Shown here: one piece after another, positions 1-5,987 of the stretch
How positions within the stretch are numbered: position 1 is the first letter of the stretch
Layout: every line of letters begins with the position of its first letter
Assembly (NCBI GenBank): GCA_003499585.1
Contig: DNSU01000080.1
Span: forward strand, 3,253 to 9,239
Length of the DNA stretch: 5,987 nt
Origin: Cyanobacteria bacterium UBA9579
Lineage (GTDB): Bacteria > Cyanobacteriota > Vampirovibrionia > Gastranaerophilales > UBA9579
Reading direction: 5' to 3'
Notes under the pieces: model-generated
The model's input: only the letters and a program-made list of their open reading frames with translations
Told to the model about the DNA's origin: nothing
The model's database searches: none
Made by a program: the position numbers and the translations under genes

Positions 1-15
1 GTCAAAACTGAAACG

Positions 16-40
16 ATGAGTTTCTGTTTTGTAAACTCAT
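16..40. other. 8-bp inverted repeat, possible hairpin or end of an upstream transcript
   Basis: ATGAGTTT (16-23) and AAACTCAT (33-40) are perfect reverse complements around a 9-base loop, and a flanking G-T wobble can extend the stem. The bases that follow on the plus strand (TCTAGTATATT) are not a clean U-tract, so a terminator for a gene left of the window is only possible. A transcription-factor operator is the alternative reading. Confidence 0.3.
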
Positions 41-150
41 TCTAGTATATTAGAGATTAATTATAAATCTAACAAAAACTAGTCTTTTAGGAGTAAGTTT
101 TTCTTATTTAACAAGGGAAACAGACATTTTAGTTTTTTAAAAAAGCATTG

Positions 151-178
151 GTTTACATTTGTTTACAAAGCTTATTAA
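151..178 (+). promoter_or_regulatory. GTTTACA direct repeat with a weak promoter-like box
   Basis: GTTTACA occurs at 151-157 and 161-167, exactly 10 bp apart (one helical turn). The inverse TGTAAAC occurs at 30-36. TTTACA (152-157) could serve as a -35 element with TATTAA (173-178) as -10, but the 15-bp spacing is short. Two sites on the same helix face suit a dimeric regulator. In sequence this AT-rich, chance is a real alternative. Confidence 0.2.
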
Positions 179-282
179 TTAAGGCATTTCTTTATATTTT
201 TATGTTTTCCTTATAACAGAAATAAACTATTTATTTTAAACATTTCTTACATTAATAATCACCGTACTCCATACCCAGAGAT

Positions 283-291
283 TGTTATATT
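283..291 (+). promoter_or_regulatory. Candidate extended -10 promoter element
   Basis: TGTTATATT reads as an extended -10 (TG, one base, then TATATT). It would start transcription near 298 and give a leader of about 68 bases before the ATG at 366. There is no good -35 box 17 bp upstream, which extended -10 promoters can tolerate. This is a pattern match only. Confidence 0.2.
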
Positions 292-365
292 TTGGTGATG
301 AACTCACTTAAGTTATCGACTGATGTCTTTTTGGAGCTAGTATACTTATACAAGGAGAGAGATAA

Positions 366-1937
366 ATGAGAGTTTTACCTCAGGAACTAATGTGGAAAGC
401 GAGAACAGGCAAAGGTTATATTGATTATCTAAAGCAAATAGGCACAGAATTTGCTATGGGACAAATTTTAAACCTCATAGGCACTTCCAGTAAAAAGAAT
501 TTAATAACTCTAACAAAGTTATTTGAAAAAATAGCAGGCTCTGAAGGGTCTGTAAGGCATGCGCGCAGAATGAGATGGTTGTTTGAAACCGATCATGCCC
601 ATCTGCACTGGTGGCAAAAAATAATTAGTGAACTTGATCCGAATTGCAGAAATAAGTTTCTGGTTAACTTCTTTGTCCATGGATACTATGCTGATAACCA
701 GAGAAAACGTGCAAAATTCCATGAAAAAAATGGATTTTATCCACCAACAGTACTCCTGTCCAGCATAACCCAGAAATGCAATTTTAATTGTGCAGGGTGC
801 TGGGCTCATAACTATGAAGTAAAAGAAGATTTATCTTTTGAAGAATGGAAAAAAGTATTTGATGAAGCAAGAGATGAACTTGGTGTACACATAATGCCAA
901 TCGTTGGCGGTGAACCGTTTGCTCGCAAAGACTTTTTGGATTTAGTCGAGCTTTATCCTGATTGCATTTTCATTGTGTTTACAAACGGGTCATTATTAAC
1001 CGATGAAACTATTGCAAGAATTAAAAAATTAGGCAACGTTGCTCCTATGTTCAGCCTGGGAGGATGGGAAAAAGCCACTGATGGAATCAGAGGCGAAGGA
1101 ACATTCCAAATGGTAATGGAAAAAATGGATAAGCTTAAAAAAGAAGGTATATTCTTTGGAATTAGCTTAACCGCAACAAAAGAAAATGCACAAGAAGTTG
1201 TATCAGATGAATATATGAAAATGCTATCTGATAAAGGCAGCTTATGGACATGGGTATTCCACTATGTCCCTGTAGGTGAAAACCCTGATGCAACATTAAT
1301 GCCAACAGCAGAACAAAGAGAGATGATTAAGCAGGCTGTTTATAATGCAAGAAATACTCTGCCAATGATGACTGTCGATTTTTGGGGTGACGGCCCGGAA
1401 ATGATGGGTTGTATCGCTGGTGGCAGACAATATATTCACGTAAACGCTAAGGGTGACGTTGAACCTTGCACATTTGTGCACTTAGCTACACATAATATTA
1501 AAAATTCATCATTAACAGAAGCACTTGAAAGTCCATTTATGAAAGCAGTCAGAAAAGGTGCTCCATACGATGGAAATATGCTGAGACCTTGTATGATTGT
1601 AGACAGACCATGGGTTCTTAGAGGATATCATAAGAAATTTAAACCGTATGAAACCCATAGAGGTGCAGCAGATTATCTCACTAAACCTGAAGTAATGAAA
1701 GAAATAGATAAATATGCAGAATCTGTTGCTAAAGTTATGGATGAAAACTGGGAAAAAGATTATTATATGACTTTATTCCCACTACCTGGAGAATATTATC
1801 ACGATAGAAAAATCTTATGCAGCAGTAAATTACCTATAAATGGAGTTCACGGCGGTTGTGAAGCAAACGGTGGGTGTAGCTGCGGAAAAGATTTATCTGC
1901 TATAGAACAATTATCTAAAGAACTGACGAATGTATAG
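366..1937 (+). CDS. Radical SAM protein with SPASM-like region and Cys-rich C-terminus
   Basis: This is a cytoplasmic radical SAM enzyme of 523 residues. The SAM-cluster motif CxxxCxxC is C138, C142 and C145, in the context CNFNCAGCWA. The SAM-binding GGEP motif is at 181-184. C349, the GDVEPC motif (C368) and C409 form a SPASM-like auxiliary-cluster region. A Cys-rich tail carries C485, C498, C504 and C506 and could hold a further cluster. About 125 residues precede the radical SAM core. They look helical and include a His/Trp-rich patch, HAHLHWW (77-83). No signal peptide or membrane segment is seen. AAGGAG at 352-357 sits 8 bases before the ATG and supports this start. The gene leads the operon, and the ferredoxin 25 bases downstream is a plausible electron donor. 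The reaction and substrate cannot be told from the sequence. The family call is firm and the function is unknown. Confidence 0.9.
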   Translation: MRVLPQELMWKARTGKGYIDYLKQIGTEFAMGQILNLIGTSSKKNLITLTKLFEKIAGSEGSVRHARRMRWLFETDHAHLHWWQKIISELDPNCRNKFLVNFFVHGYYADNQRKRAKFHEKNGFYPPTVLLSSITQKCNFNCAGCWAHNYEVKEDLSFEEWKKVFDEARDELGVHIMPIVGGEPFARKDFLDLVELYPDCIFIVFTNGSLLTDETIARIKKLGNVAPMFSLGGWEKATDGIRGEGTFQMVMEKMDKLKKEGIFFGISLTATKENAQEVVSDEYMKMLSDKGSLWTWVFHYVPVGENPDATLMPTAEQREMIKQAVYNARNTLPMMTVDFWGDGPEMMGCIAGGRQYIHVNAKGDVEPCTFVHLATHNIKNSSLTEALESPFMKAVRKGAPYDGNMLRPCMIVDRPWVLRGYHKKFKPYETHRGAADYLTKPEVMKEIDKYAESVAKVMDENWEKDYYMTLFPLPGEYYHDRKILCSSKLPINGVHGGCEANGGCSCGKDLSAIEQLSKELTNV

Positions 1938-1962
1938 TTTCTCTAAGGAGTAAAAATAAATT

Positions 1963-2169
1963 ATGCCAAGACAAATCAATATAGAAAATTGTACACAATG
2001 TGGGGCATGCCTTCCAGCTTGCCCTGTAGATGCAATAGAAACCAGAGATGGAATTATTCAGATTAATCCTGATGAATGTGTAGATTGCCAAACATGCTGG
2101 CGAATTTGCCCGGAAAAGTGCATAGACGGCGGCCCGGATAAATACCTCGAATTAAGGACTGAACAGTAG
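1963..2169 (+). CDS. 2[4Fe-4S] ferredoxin
   Basis: A 68-residue clostridial-type ferredoxin, full length for this family, with two complete CxxCxxCxxxCP motifs: C10, C13, C16, C20 followed by P21, and C39, C42, C45, C49 followed by P50. These bind two low-potential [4Fe-4S] clusters. An extra Cys (C53) lies just after the second motif. The protein is soluble and cytoplasmic. AAGGAG at 1945-1950 precedes the ATG by 12 bases, a slightly long spacing. Its stop codon lies 3 bases before the next start. From context, it most likely supplies electrons to the radical SAM enzyme, to the three dehydratase-like proteins downstream, or to both. In the 2-hydroxyacyl-CoA dehydratase family, ferredoxin is the known donor to the activating ATPase. 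Confidence 0.95.
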   Translation: MPRQINIENCTQCGACLPACPVDAIETRDGIIQINPDECVDCQTCWRICPEKCIDGGPDKYLELRTEQ

Positions 2170-2172
2170 ATC

Positions 2173-3318
2173 ATGAGCTTAGAGCTAAAAGAAAAAAAGG
2201 CAAATAATAAAAAAGAAAGAATTATTTCCTTTCCCCGCATGGGACATCTTAGTATTCCTGTTAGTGCAATGCTAAGATCCATGGGGGCAAATGTTCTATT
2301 AGCTCCAAGCAACAATACTGAGACCCTTAACTATGGGACAAGACATAGTTATGAAACAGTCTGCTTGCCTTATAAACTTAATCTTGGCAATTATATTCAG
2401 GCTCTTGATGCTGGCGCCAATGTATTACTAATGTTTAATGCTCCAGGCACATGCAGACTGGGAAATTATGCACGTATGGCCGAAGCAACTCTCATAGATC
2501 TAGGCTATGATTTTGAAATGGTAATTTTTGACATGTACAAGGGCAAGCTAGTTGAAATTTCCAGAAAATTCGCTCAGGCCATGGGCAAAAAGGTGAGTTT
2601 TACTAAGATACTTTATGGCATTCGTTTAGGTTTTGCTAAATTCGATGCTCTTGACGTTATAGAGAGAAAATTATTCTATACCAGACCAAGAGAAATTAAG
2701 CCCGGTGCGGCTGAAATAATTTATAAAGCAGGAATTCGGGCAATAGATAGCGCAACGACTATTCAGGAAGTAAAAGATATAGTTGATATAACTATAGAAA
2801 AATATGATTCTATACCAATAGATAACAACAAAGATGTTTTAAAAGTTTACCTAACAGGCGAATTTTTTGTTTTGCTAGATCAGTTTACAAACATGGAGAT
2901 AGAAAAAGAACTCGGATTGCTCGGAGTTGAAGTAGAAAGACAAATTATGCTTTCGGACTGGACAAATGGCGTACTACTCCCAAAATGGATACATAAAAGA
3001 GAATCTCACAGGGAACGAGCTTTCAGAGTTGCCAATAATTATATAAAAAGAGCTATCGGTGGAGAATGTATGGAATCCATAGGAGATACTGTTTATGCAG
3101 CACAGGCAAACATTGACGGAGTGGTTCATATCGGTCCGTTTAACTGCAACCCTGAAATAGTAAGCCAGTGTATTCTTCCTCACGTTAGCAGAAAAGAAAA
3201 TATACCTGTTATTTCCTTAGTAATAGATGAACATCAGGGAAAAGCAGGTTTTGTTACCAGGTTAGAAGCATTTGTTGATTTAATGTACAGACGTAAAAGA
3301 GCAAAGATTACGGCCTAA
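2173..3318 (+). CDS. Acyl-CoA dehydratase activase-related protein, paralog A (COG3581-like)
   Basis: A 381-residue cytoplasmic protein resembling the non-ATPase [4Fe-4S] subunits or domains linked to 2-hydroxyacyl-CoA dehydratases. Visible motifs are ISFPRMG (18-24), CLPYKL (C64), GTCRLGNY (C94), GPFNCNP (C325) and the C-terminal DEHQGKAGFVTRLEAF (352-367). C64, C94 and C325 have equivalents in both downstream paralogs and are the likely cluster ligands. C299 and C333 are unique to this copy. It carries Asn (N48) where the other two have a Cys in a CKR motif. An N-terminal Lys/Glu-rich extension of about 16 residues is absent from the other copies. The start is fixed because the ferredoxin stop is in frame 6 bases upstream and no other Met precedes the conserved region. 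The nearest Shine-Dalgarno-like site (AAGGA, 2154-2158) is distant, which suggests translational coupling. No ATP-binding motif is seen. The substrate is unknown. Confidence 0.8.
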   Translation: MSLELKEKKANNKKERIISFPRMGHLSIPVSAMLRSMGANVLLAPSNNTETLNYGTRHSYETVCLPYKLNLGNYIQALDAGANVLLMFNAPGTCRLGNYARMAEATLIDLGYDFEMVIFDMYKGKLVEISRKFAQAMGKKVSFTKILYGIRLGFAKFDALDVIERKLFYTRPREIKPGAAEIIYKAGIRAIDSATTIQEVKDIVDITIEKYDSIPIDNNKDVLKVYLTGEFFVLLDQFTNMEIEKELGLLGVEVERQIMLSDWTNGVLLPKWIHKRESHRERAFRVANNYIKRAIGGECMESIGDTVYAAQANIDGVVHIGPFNCNPEIVSQCILPHVSRKENIPVISLVIDEHQGKAGFVTRLEAFVDLMYRRKRAKITA

Positions 3319-3340
3319 AGGCCATAAGGAGGACAATATT

Positions 3341-4411
3341 ATGAAAATAGGCATACCAAGGGCTTTAGGATATTATATATACTATCCTTTCTGGCATGCG
3401 TTCTTCAATGACCTTGGTATTGAAGTTGTCTTATCAGGAAAAACATGTAAAAGAATCGTGTCACAGGGCAGTGCTCTGGTTGTTTCTGAAACATGCCTTC
3501 CCGTAAAGGTATATGTAGGGCACGTTATAGATCTTTTAGACAAAGGAGTAGATGTAATTTATTCTCCAAGCATTCAATCAATAGCTCCAAAAATATATAA
3601 CTGTTCAAAATTACGAGGCCTACCTGATTTAATCAGAAACGTTATCAAAAGAGATTTCCTCTTAATTGAGCCAACTCTGGATAAATCTGCTCCTAAACAG
3701 GGTTTATACGAATATTTGTATGAATCTGTAGCCCCATTAGGAATTACAGATAAAAAAAGAATTAAGCAAGCATCAAAAGCAGGCTGGGAATGCATGAATA
3801 ATTATCATCTTATGACTAAAGCCGGCATGCCTATAGATGTTGCCAGAAAAAATGCCATAGCCGGTAAAGTTGAAATCGTTAATGATCATGATAATTTCCC
3901 TATCAGCGTTGCTGTACTTTCCCATGGATATAACTTGCATGACGACCATGTGAGTATGAAAGTATTTAAGAAACTTGAAAAACTTAAAGTTAAATCTTAC
4001 ACATCAGATAACCTTACAAAAGAAGAGATGTCTGCAGGTGTTAACGTATTAAATACTCAGCTATACTGGGCCAATGAATATGAAATGACCGGAGCTGCAG
4101 GACATTTCTTAAAAGATAATAATATTGACGGTATAGTTACTATAACAGCATTCGGTTGTGGTCCTGATTCTCTTATGGTTGAAAGAATCACACGCTACGC
4201 TAAAAGACTCAAAAAACCGCTTTTAAATCTTACTATTGATGAACACACCGGAGAAGCGGGGTTCATTACAAGATTAGAAGCGTTTACAGATATGCTTTTA
4301 AGAAGAAAACGTACTACTATTGTCGAAGCTCTCAACAAGCAAGTATACCGTGACAATTCAGATATCCAGAGAATACGTGCTGAAATTGAGCGCATGAAAA
4401 TCAATGTCTAA
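3341..4411 (+). CDS. DUF2229-type acyl-CoA dehydratase activase-related protein, paralog B (COG3580-like)
   Basis: A 356-residue protein opening with the characteristic DUF2229 start, KIGIPRALGYYIYYPFW. It then shows CKR (C36), ETCLPVKVYVGH (C52), YNCSKLRGLPDLIRN (C88), FGCGPDS (C273) and DEHTGEAGFITRLEAF (from D300). In clostridial activator proteins this domain is usually fused behind ASKHA ATPase domains and ahead of a dehydratase-like domain; here it stands alone without an ATPase. C52, C88 and C273 correspond to the conserved Cys of the flanking paralogs and probably bind a [4Fe-4S] cluster. C151 is specific to this copy. AAGGAGG at 3326-3332, 8 bases before the ATG, is the strongest ribosome site in the operon, so this product may be made in greatest amount. 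The gap from the previous gene is 22 bases. The exact role is unknown. Confidence 0.82.
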   Translation: MKIGIPRALGYYIYYPFWHAFFNDLGIEVVLSGKTCKRIVSQGSALVVSETCLPVKVYVGHVIDLLDKGVDVIYSPSIQSIAPKIYNCSKLRGLPDLIRNVIKRDFLLIEPTLDKSAPKQGLYEYLYESVAPLGITDKKRIKQASKAGWECMNNYHLMTKAGMPIDVARKNAIAGKVEIVNDHDNFPISVAVLSHGYNLHDDHVSMKVFKKLEKLKVKSYTSDNLTKEEMSAGVNVLNTQLYWANEYEMTGAAGHFLKDNNIDGIVTITAFGCGPDSLMVERITRYAKRLKKPLLNLTIDEHTGEAGFITRLEAFTDMLLRRKRTTIVEALNKQVYRDNSDIQRIRAEIERMKINV

Positions 4412-4454
4412 TTTTAAAATTCATTATACACAGATATATTACTGAGGCACCATT

Positions 4455-5561
4455 ATGAAAATTTCTTTTCCTCATATGGGAAATTTATATATAGCACTTG
4501 GAAGCGCTCTCAAAATCATGGGAGCAGAGGTTATTATACCTCCTTATAACTGTAAGAGAACACTTTCATTAGGAACCAGAAATAGCCCTGAGGCTGTATG
4601 TTTACCGTACAAGCTCGTTCTAGGCAATTATATTGAAGCAATTGAAGCTGGGGCTGAAGGACTTCTCATGATTGACAGCCCTGGGATATGTAGACTCGGC
4701 CAGTATAGCAATTCTTCAAGAACTGCGCTTACAGATATGGGGGCAGATGTAGAATTTATTAATTTTGATCTTTATAAAGGCAAATTAAGAGAGCTTTATA
4801 CCGGATTTAAAAAGGCTACAGGCAACAGTAATCCTATAGATATTATTAAAGCTATTAATGTTGCGCTTATCAAAATTGATATACTTGACCAGCTTGAGCA
4901 TGCACTTGCCTATTATAGAGCCCGAGAAATCCAGATAGGGAGTGCTGACATTCGATACAGAAGAGGAGTAAAAGCAATAGAAGAGGCCATGTCTCCCGCA
5001 AAATGCAAAACAGCATTTAAATATGCCATGGAGCAATTATCATCTATCCCTATAGATAAGGATAAAGATGTAATACATGTAGACTTAACCGGAGAAATTT
5101 ACGTTGTTATTGATTCTTTTTCCAATCTGGAAGTAGAAAAGGAGCTTGGTAAACTTGGTGTGCACGTCCATAGAAAGTTAAACCTCAGTAACTGGACTAA
5201 AACTTTCTTAATTCCTTCTTTTTTACAATTTAGCGAAAGCCACGGGGAAAAAGCTGCAAGGTATGCTCATGATTTCTTAAAAAGGGATATCGGAGGCGAT
5301 GCTATAGAATCAGTGGGTGATACTGCATATGCAAGCTATTCAAAAAGCGACGGGATAGTTCATCTATTGCCATTTACATGCATGCCGGAGATTATCGCAC
5401 AGAATATACTTCCAAATATAAGGATGGAAAGAGATATTCCTGTGTTATCTCTTGTACTGGATGAATATCAAGGCAAGGCAGGATTTGTCACCAGACTGGA
5501 AGCTTTTGTTGATCTTATTAACAGACGTAAAAGAAAACAAGAAAAAGTAAAAATCGCTTAA
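4455..5561 (+). CDS. Acyl-CoA dehydratase activase-related protein, paralog A' (COG3581-like)
   Basis: A 368-residue protein clearly homologous along its whole length to paralog A. Shared blocks are ISFPHMGN (3-10), CLPYKLVLGNY (C49), GICRLGQY (C79), DLYKGKLRE, LTGE, IESVGDTAYAS, PFTCMP (C309) and DEYQGKAGFVTRLEAF (336-351). C49, C79 and C309 match the conserved trio. C33 in a CKR motif matches C36 of paralog B but is missing from paralog A. It differs from both others in having DEY instead of DEH in the C-terminal motif. It lacks the counterparts of C299 and C333 of paralog A (Ala and Asn here) and has its own C184. The start has a modest GAGG site (4444-4447) 7 bases upstream. The 43-base gap before it is the longest in the operon. 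No ATPase motif is present. It may pair with paralog A or B as a heterodimer, as such subunits do in known dehydratases. Confidence 0.8.
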   Translation: MKISFPHMGNLYIALGSALKIMGAEVIIPPYNCKRTLSLGTRNSPEAVCLPYKLVLGNYIEAIEAGAEGLLMIDSPGICRLGQYSNSSRTALTDMGADVEFINFDLYKGKLRELYTGFKKATGNSNPIDIIKAINVALIKIDILDQLEHALAYYRAREIQIGSADIRYRRGVKAIEEAMSPAKCKTAFKYAMEQLSSIPIDKDKDVIHVDLTGEIYVVIDSFSNLEVEKELGKLGVHVHRKLNLSNWTKTFLIPSFLQFSESHGEKAARYAHDFLKRDIGGDAIESVGDTAYASYSKSDGIVHLLPFTCMPEIIAQNILPNIRMERDIPVLSLVLDEYQGKAGFVTRLEAFVDLINRRKRKQEKVKIA

Positions 5562-5575
5562 TTATTACGATCTTT

Positions 5576-5610
5576 AGATTCTTCACGGAGTTTATCCTGA
5601 GTGAAGCGAA
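5576..5610. repeat. Small palindromic intergenic element
   Basis: CTTCAC (5581-5586) and GTGAAG (5601-5606) are inverted arms. An inner GGA/TCC pairing (5587-5589 with 5595-5597) extends the fold, leaving a GTTTA loop and a TGA bulge. The core TATCCTGAGTGAAGCGAA resembles, from memory, the short dispersed palindromic repeats built around TCCTGAGYGAAGCGAA that recur between genes in many bacterial genomes. Only one copy is visible in this window, so its repeat nature is not shown here. There is no U-tract, so it is unlikely to be a terminator by itself. Confidence 0.4.
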
Positions 5611-5627
5611 TATACCAAGACTGACAG

Positions 5628-5656
5628 GGTTAAGATTAATATCTTAACCTTTATTC
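5628..5656 (+). terminator. Probable operon terminator between convergent genes
   Basis: GGTTAAGAT (5628-5636) and ATCTTAACC (5641-5649) form a perfect 9-bp stem with a 4-base TAAT loop, followed on the plus strand by TTTATT. The stem is AT-rich (three G-C pairs) and the U-tract is weak, so efficiency may be modest. The hairpin lies 66 bases after the last operon gene and directly beside the stop codon of the convergent gene. It could act on both transcripts, but the minus-strand side has no T-run. Confidence 0.45.
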
Positions 5657-5987
5657 AGCTGCAAAAACCGGCGGAAGTACTATAAGAGCATTTGTCACTC
5701 TGCCGCCGCCTTTTACAGATGGAAAATTAACCAGTCTTCCATTAACTACCATCTGGGTAGAAGTGCCGCCATCAAGGTTCATTGCATTATGACAGCCTAA
5801 TTCCCACATAATTTTAGCCAATTCAGTTAATGTAGCCCCCTCAGAAATTCCTTTTTGCCTTCCATCTATAGTAACCATAACAAGGCTGCCGCCTTTTGTA
5901 TAACCTATAGCGGTTCTGGGAAATTTTGTCCATAAGAAACTGTGTGAAAACTTCTGTTTATCAATAAATATCTTACCGTTTTTTACC
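5651..5987 (-). CDS. Phosphodiester glycosidase family protein (NAGPA/DUF2233), C-terminal part
   Basis: The frame is open from the right window edge to a TAA at 5651-5653, giving 111 visible residues; the N-terminus lies outside. An internal Met at 5876-5878 should not be taken as the start, because typical family motifs lie on both sides of it: PRTAIGY upstream, and TIDGRQ, NLDGGTST (the family's Asp-Gly-Gly active-site region) and GGRVTNAL downstream. The best match is the phosphodiester glycosidase domain named after human N-acetylglucosamine-1-phosphodiester alpha-N-acetylglucosaminidase. Bacterial members are usually exported and are thought to act on cell-surface or wall glycans. A signal peptide would be in the unseen part. 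The gene is convergent with the operon, so it is probably functionally unrelated. Confidence 0.85.
   Translation of the reverse strand, partial: VKNGKIFIDKQKFSHSFLWTKFPRTAIGYTKGGSLVMVTIDGRQKGISEGATLTELAKIMWELGCHNAMNLDGGTSTQMVVNGRLVNFPSVKGGGRVTNALIVLPPVFAAE

Larger units (their letters stand above)
1..365. other. AT-rich noncoding leader upstream of the operon
   Basis: No credible gene lies here. The reading frames entering from the left edge close within about 45 bases, and the minus-strand frames are equally short. The stretch is dominated by A/T runs. It contains an 8-bp inverted repeat (16-40), a GTTTACA direct repeat (151-167) and an extended -10-like box (283-291). A GTATA-CT-TATAC palindrome (340-351) directly abuts the ribosome site of the first gene. 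The operon promoter is presumably in this region, but no single -35/-10 pair is convincing. The length (over 300 bases before a five-gene operon) leaves room for regulation. I see no recognisable riboswitch or RNA gene. Confidence 0.6.

Noticed and set aside
341..346. TATACT as the -10 box of the operon promoter
   Set aside because: Transcription would start at about 353, inside the ribosome-binding site of the first gene, and no suitable -35 box lies 16-18 bp upstream.
1..365. CRISPR array or tRNA gene in the leader
   Set aside because: There are no regularly spaced long repeats and no cloverleaf or T-arm sequence. The repeats present are only 7-8 bases.
519..809. Minus-strand open frame of 96 codons inside the radical SAM gene
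   Set aside because: It lies wholly opposite a gene with clear family motifs, and its product shows no recognisable domain. The other minus-strand frames opposite 366-5561 are rejected for the same reason.
3312..3323. GGCC-TAAA-GGCC as a terminator between paralogs A and B
   Set aside because: The stem is only 4 bp, overlaps the stop codon, lacks a T-run and is followed at once by a strong ribosome site. It is not a credible terminator.
4410..4440. AATTTTAAAATT palindrome and TATATT box as an internal promoter before paralog A'
   Set aside because: The implied transcription start falls on the ribosome site (4444-4447), there is no good -35 element, and such strings are common in AT-rich spacers.
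5651..5878. A complete 75-residue minus-strand gene starting at the Met at 5876-5878
   Set aside because: The frame continues open to the window edge, and the upstream residues (PRTAIGY and beyond) belong to the same glycosidase domain, so this Met is internal.

Overview
This is an AT-rich window, and its gene content points to an anaerobic or oxygen-sensitive bacterium. One plus-strand operon of five genes fills most of it, and nearly every product looks like an iron-sulfur protein. A convergent minus-strand gene for a phosphodiester glycosidase (NAGPA/DUF2233 type) enters from the right edge. The species cannot be fixed from the sequence. AGA/ATA-rich codon use, strong AGGAG-type ribosome sites and this gene mix would fit Clostridia-like Firmicutes or non-photosynthetic cyanobacterial relatives (Melainabacteria/Vampirovibrionia). 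That is inference only.

Layout. Positions 1-365 are noncoding and very AT-rich. They hold a perfect 8-bp inverted repeat near the left edge and a GTTTACA direct repeat, and the operon promoter is probably here. Positions 366-1937 encode a 523-residue radical SAM protein with a SPASM-like region and a Cys-rich tail. Positions 1963-2169 encode a 2[4Fe-4S] ferredoxin. Positions 2173-3318, 3341-4411 and 4455-5561 encode three paralogous proteins of the 2-hydroxyacyl-CoA dehydratase / activase-related kind (DUF2229, COG3580/COG3581-like). The order is A-B-A': the first and third copies are closest to each other, and the middle one has the classic DUF2229 start. Positions 5562-5650 hold a small palindromic element and a terminator-like hairpin between the convergent genes. 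Positions 5651-5987 are the C-terminal part of the glycosidase.

How the genes may work together. In the 2-hydroxyacyl-CoA dehydratase, benzoyl-CoA reductase and double-cubane-protein families, ferredoxin feeds electrons to an ASKHA-fold ATPase (HgdC/BadF type). That ATPase fires low-potential electrons into [4Fe-4S] partner subunits. Here the ferredoxin and three partner-like subunits are present, and a radical SAM enzyme sits where the ATPase might be expected. No ATPase motif is visible in any of the five proteins. Either the ATPase is encoded elsewhere or this is a different redox machine. The three paralogs share three Cys at matching positions, which suits one Fe-S cluster each. The substrate is unknown. 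A lipid substrate (ester-to-ether reduction, as proposed for the DUF2229-containing plasmalogen proteins) is one testable idea.
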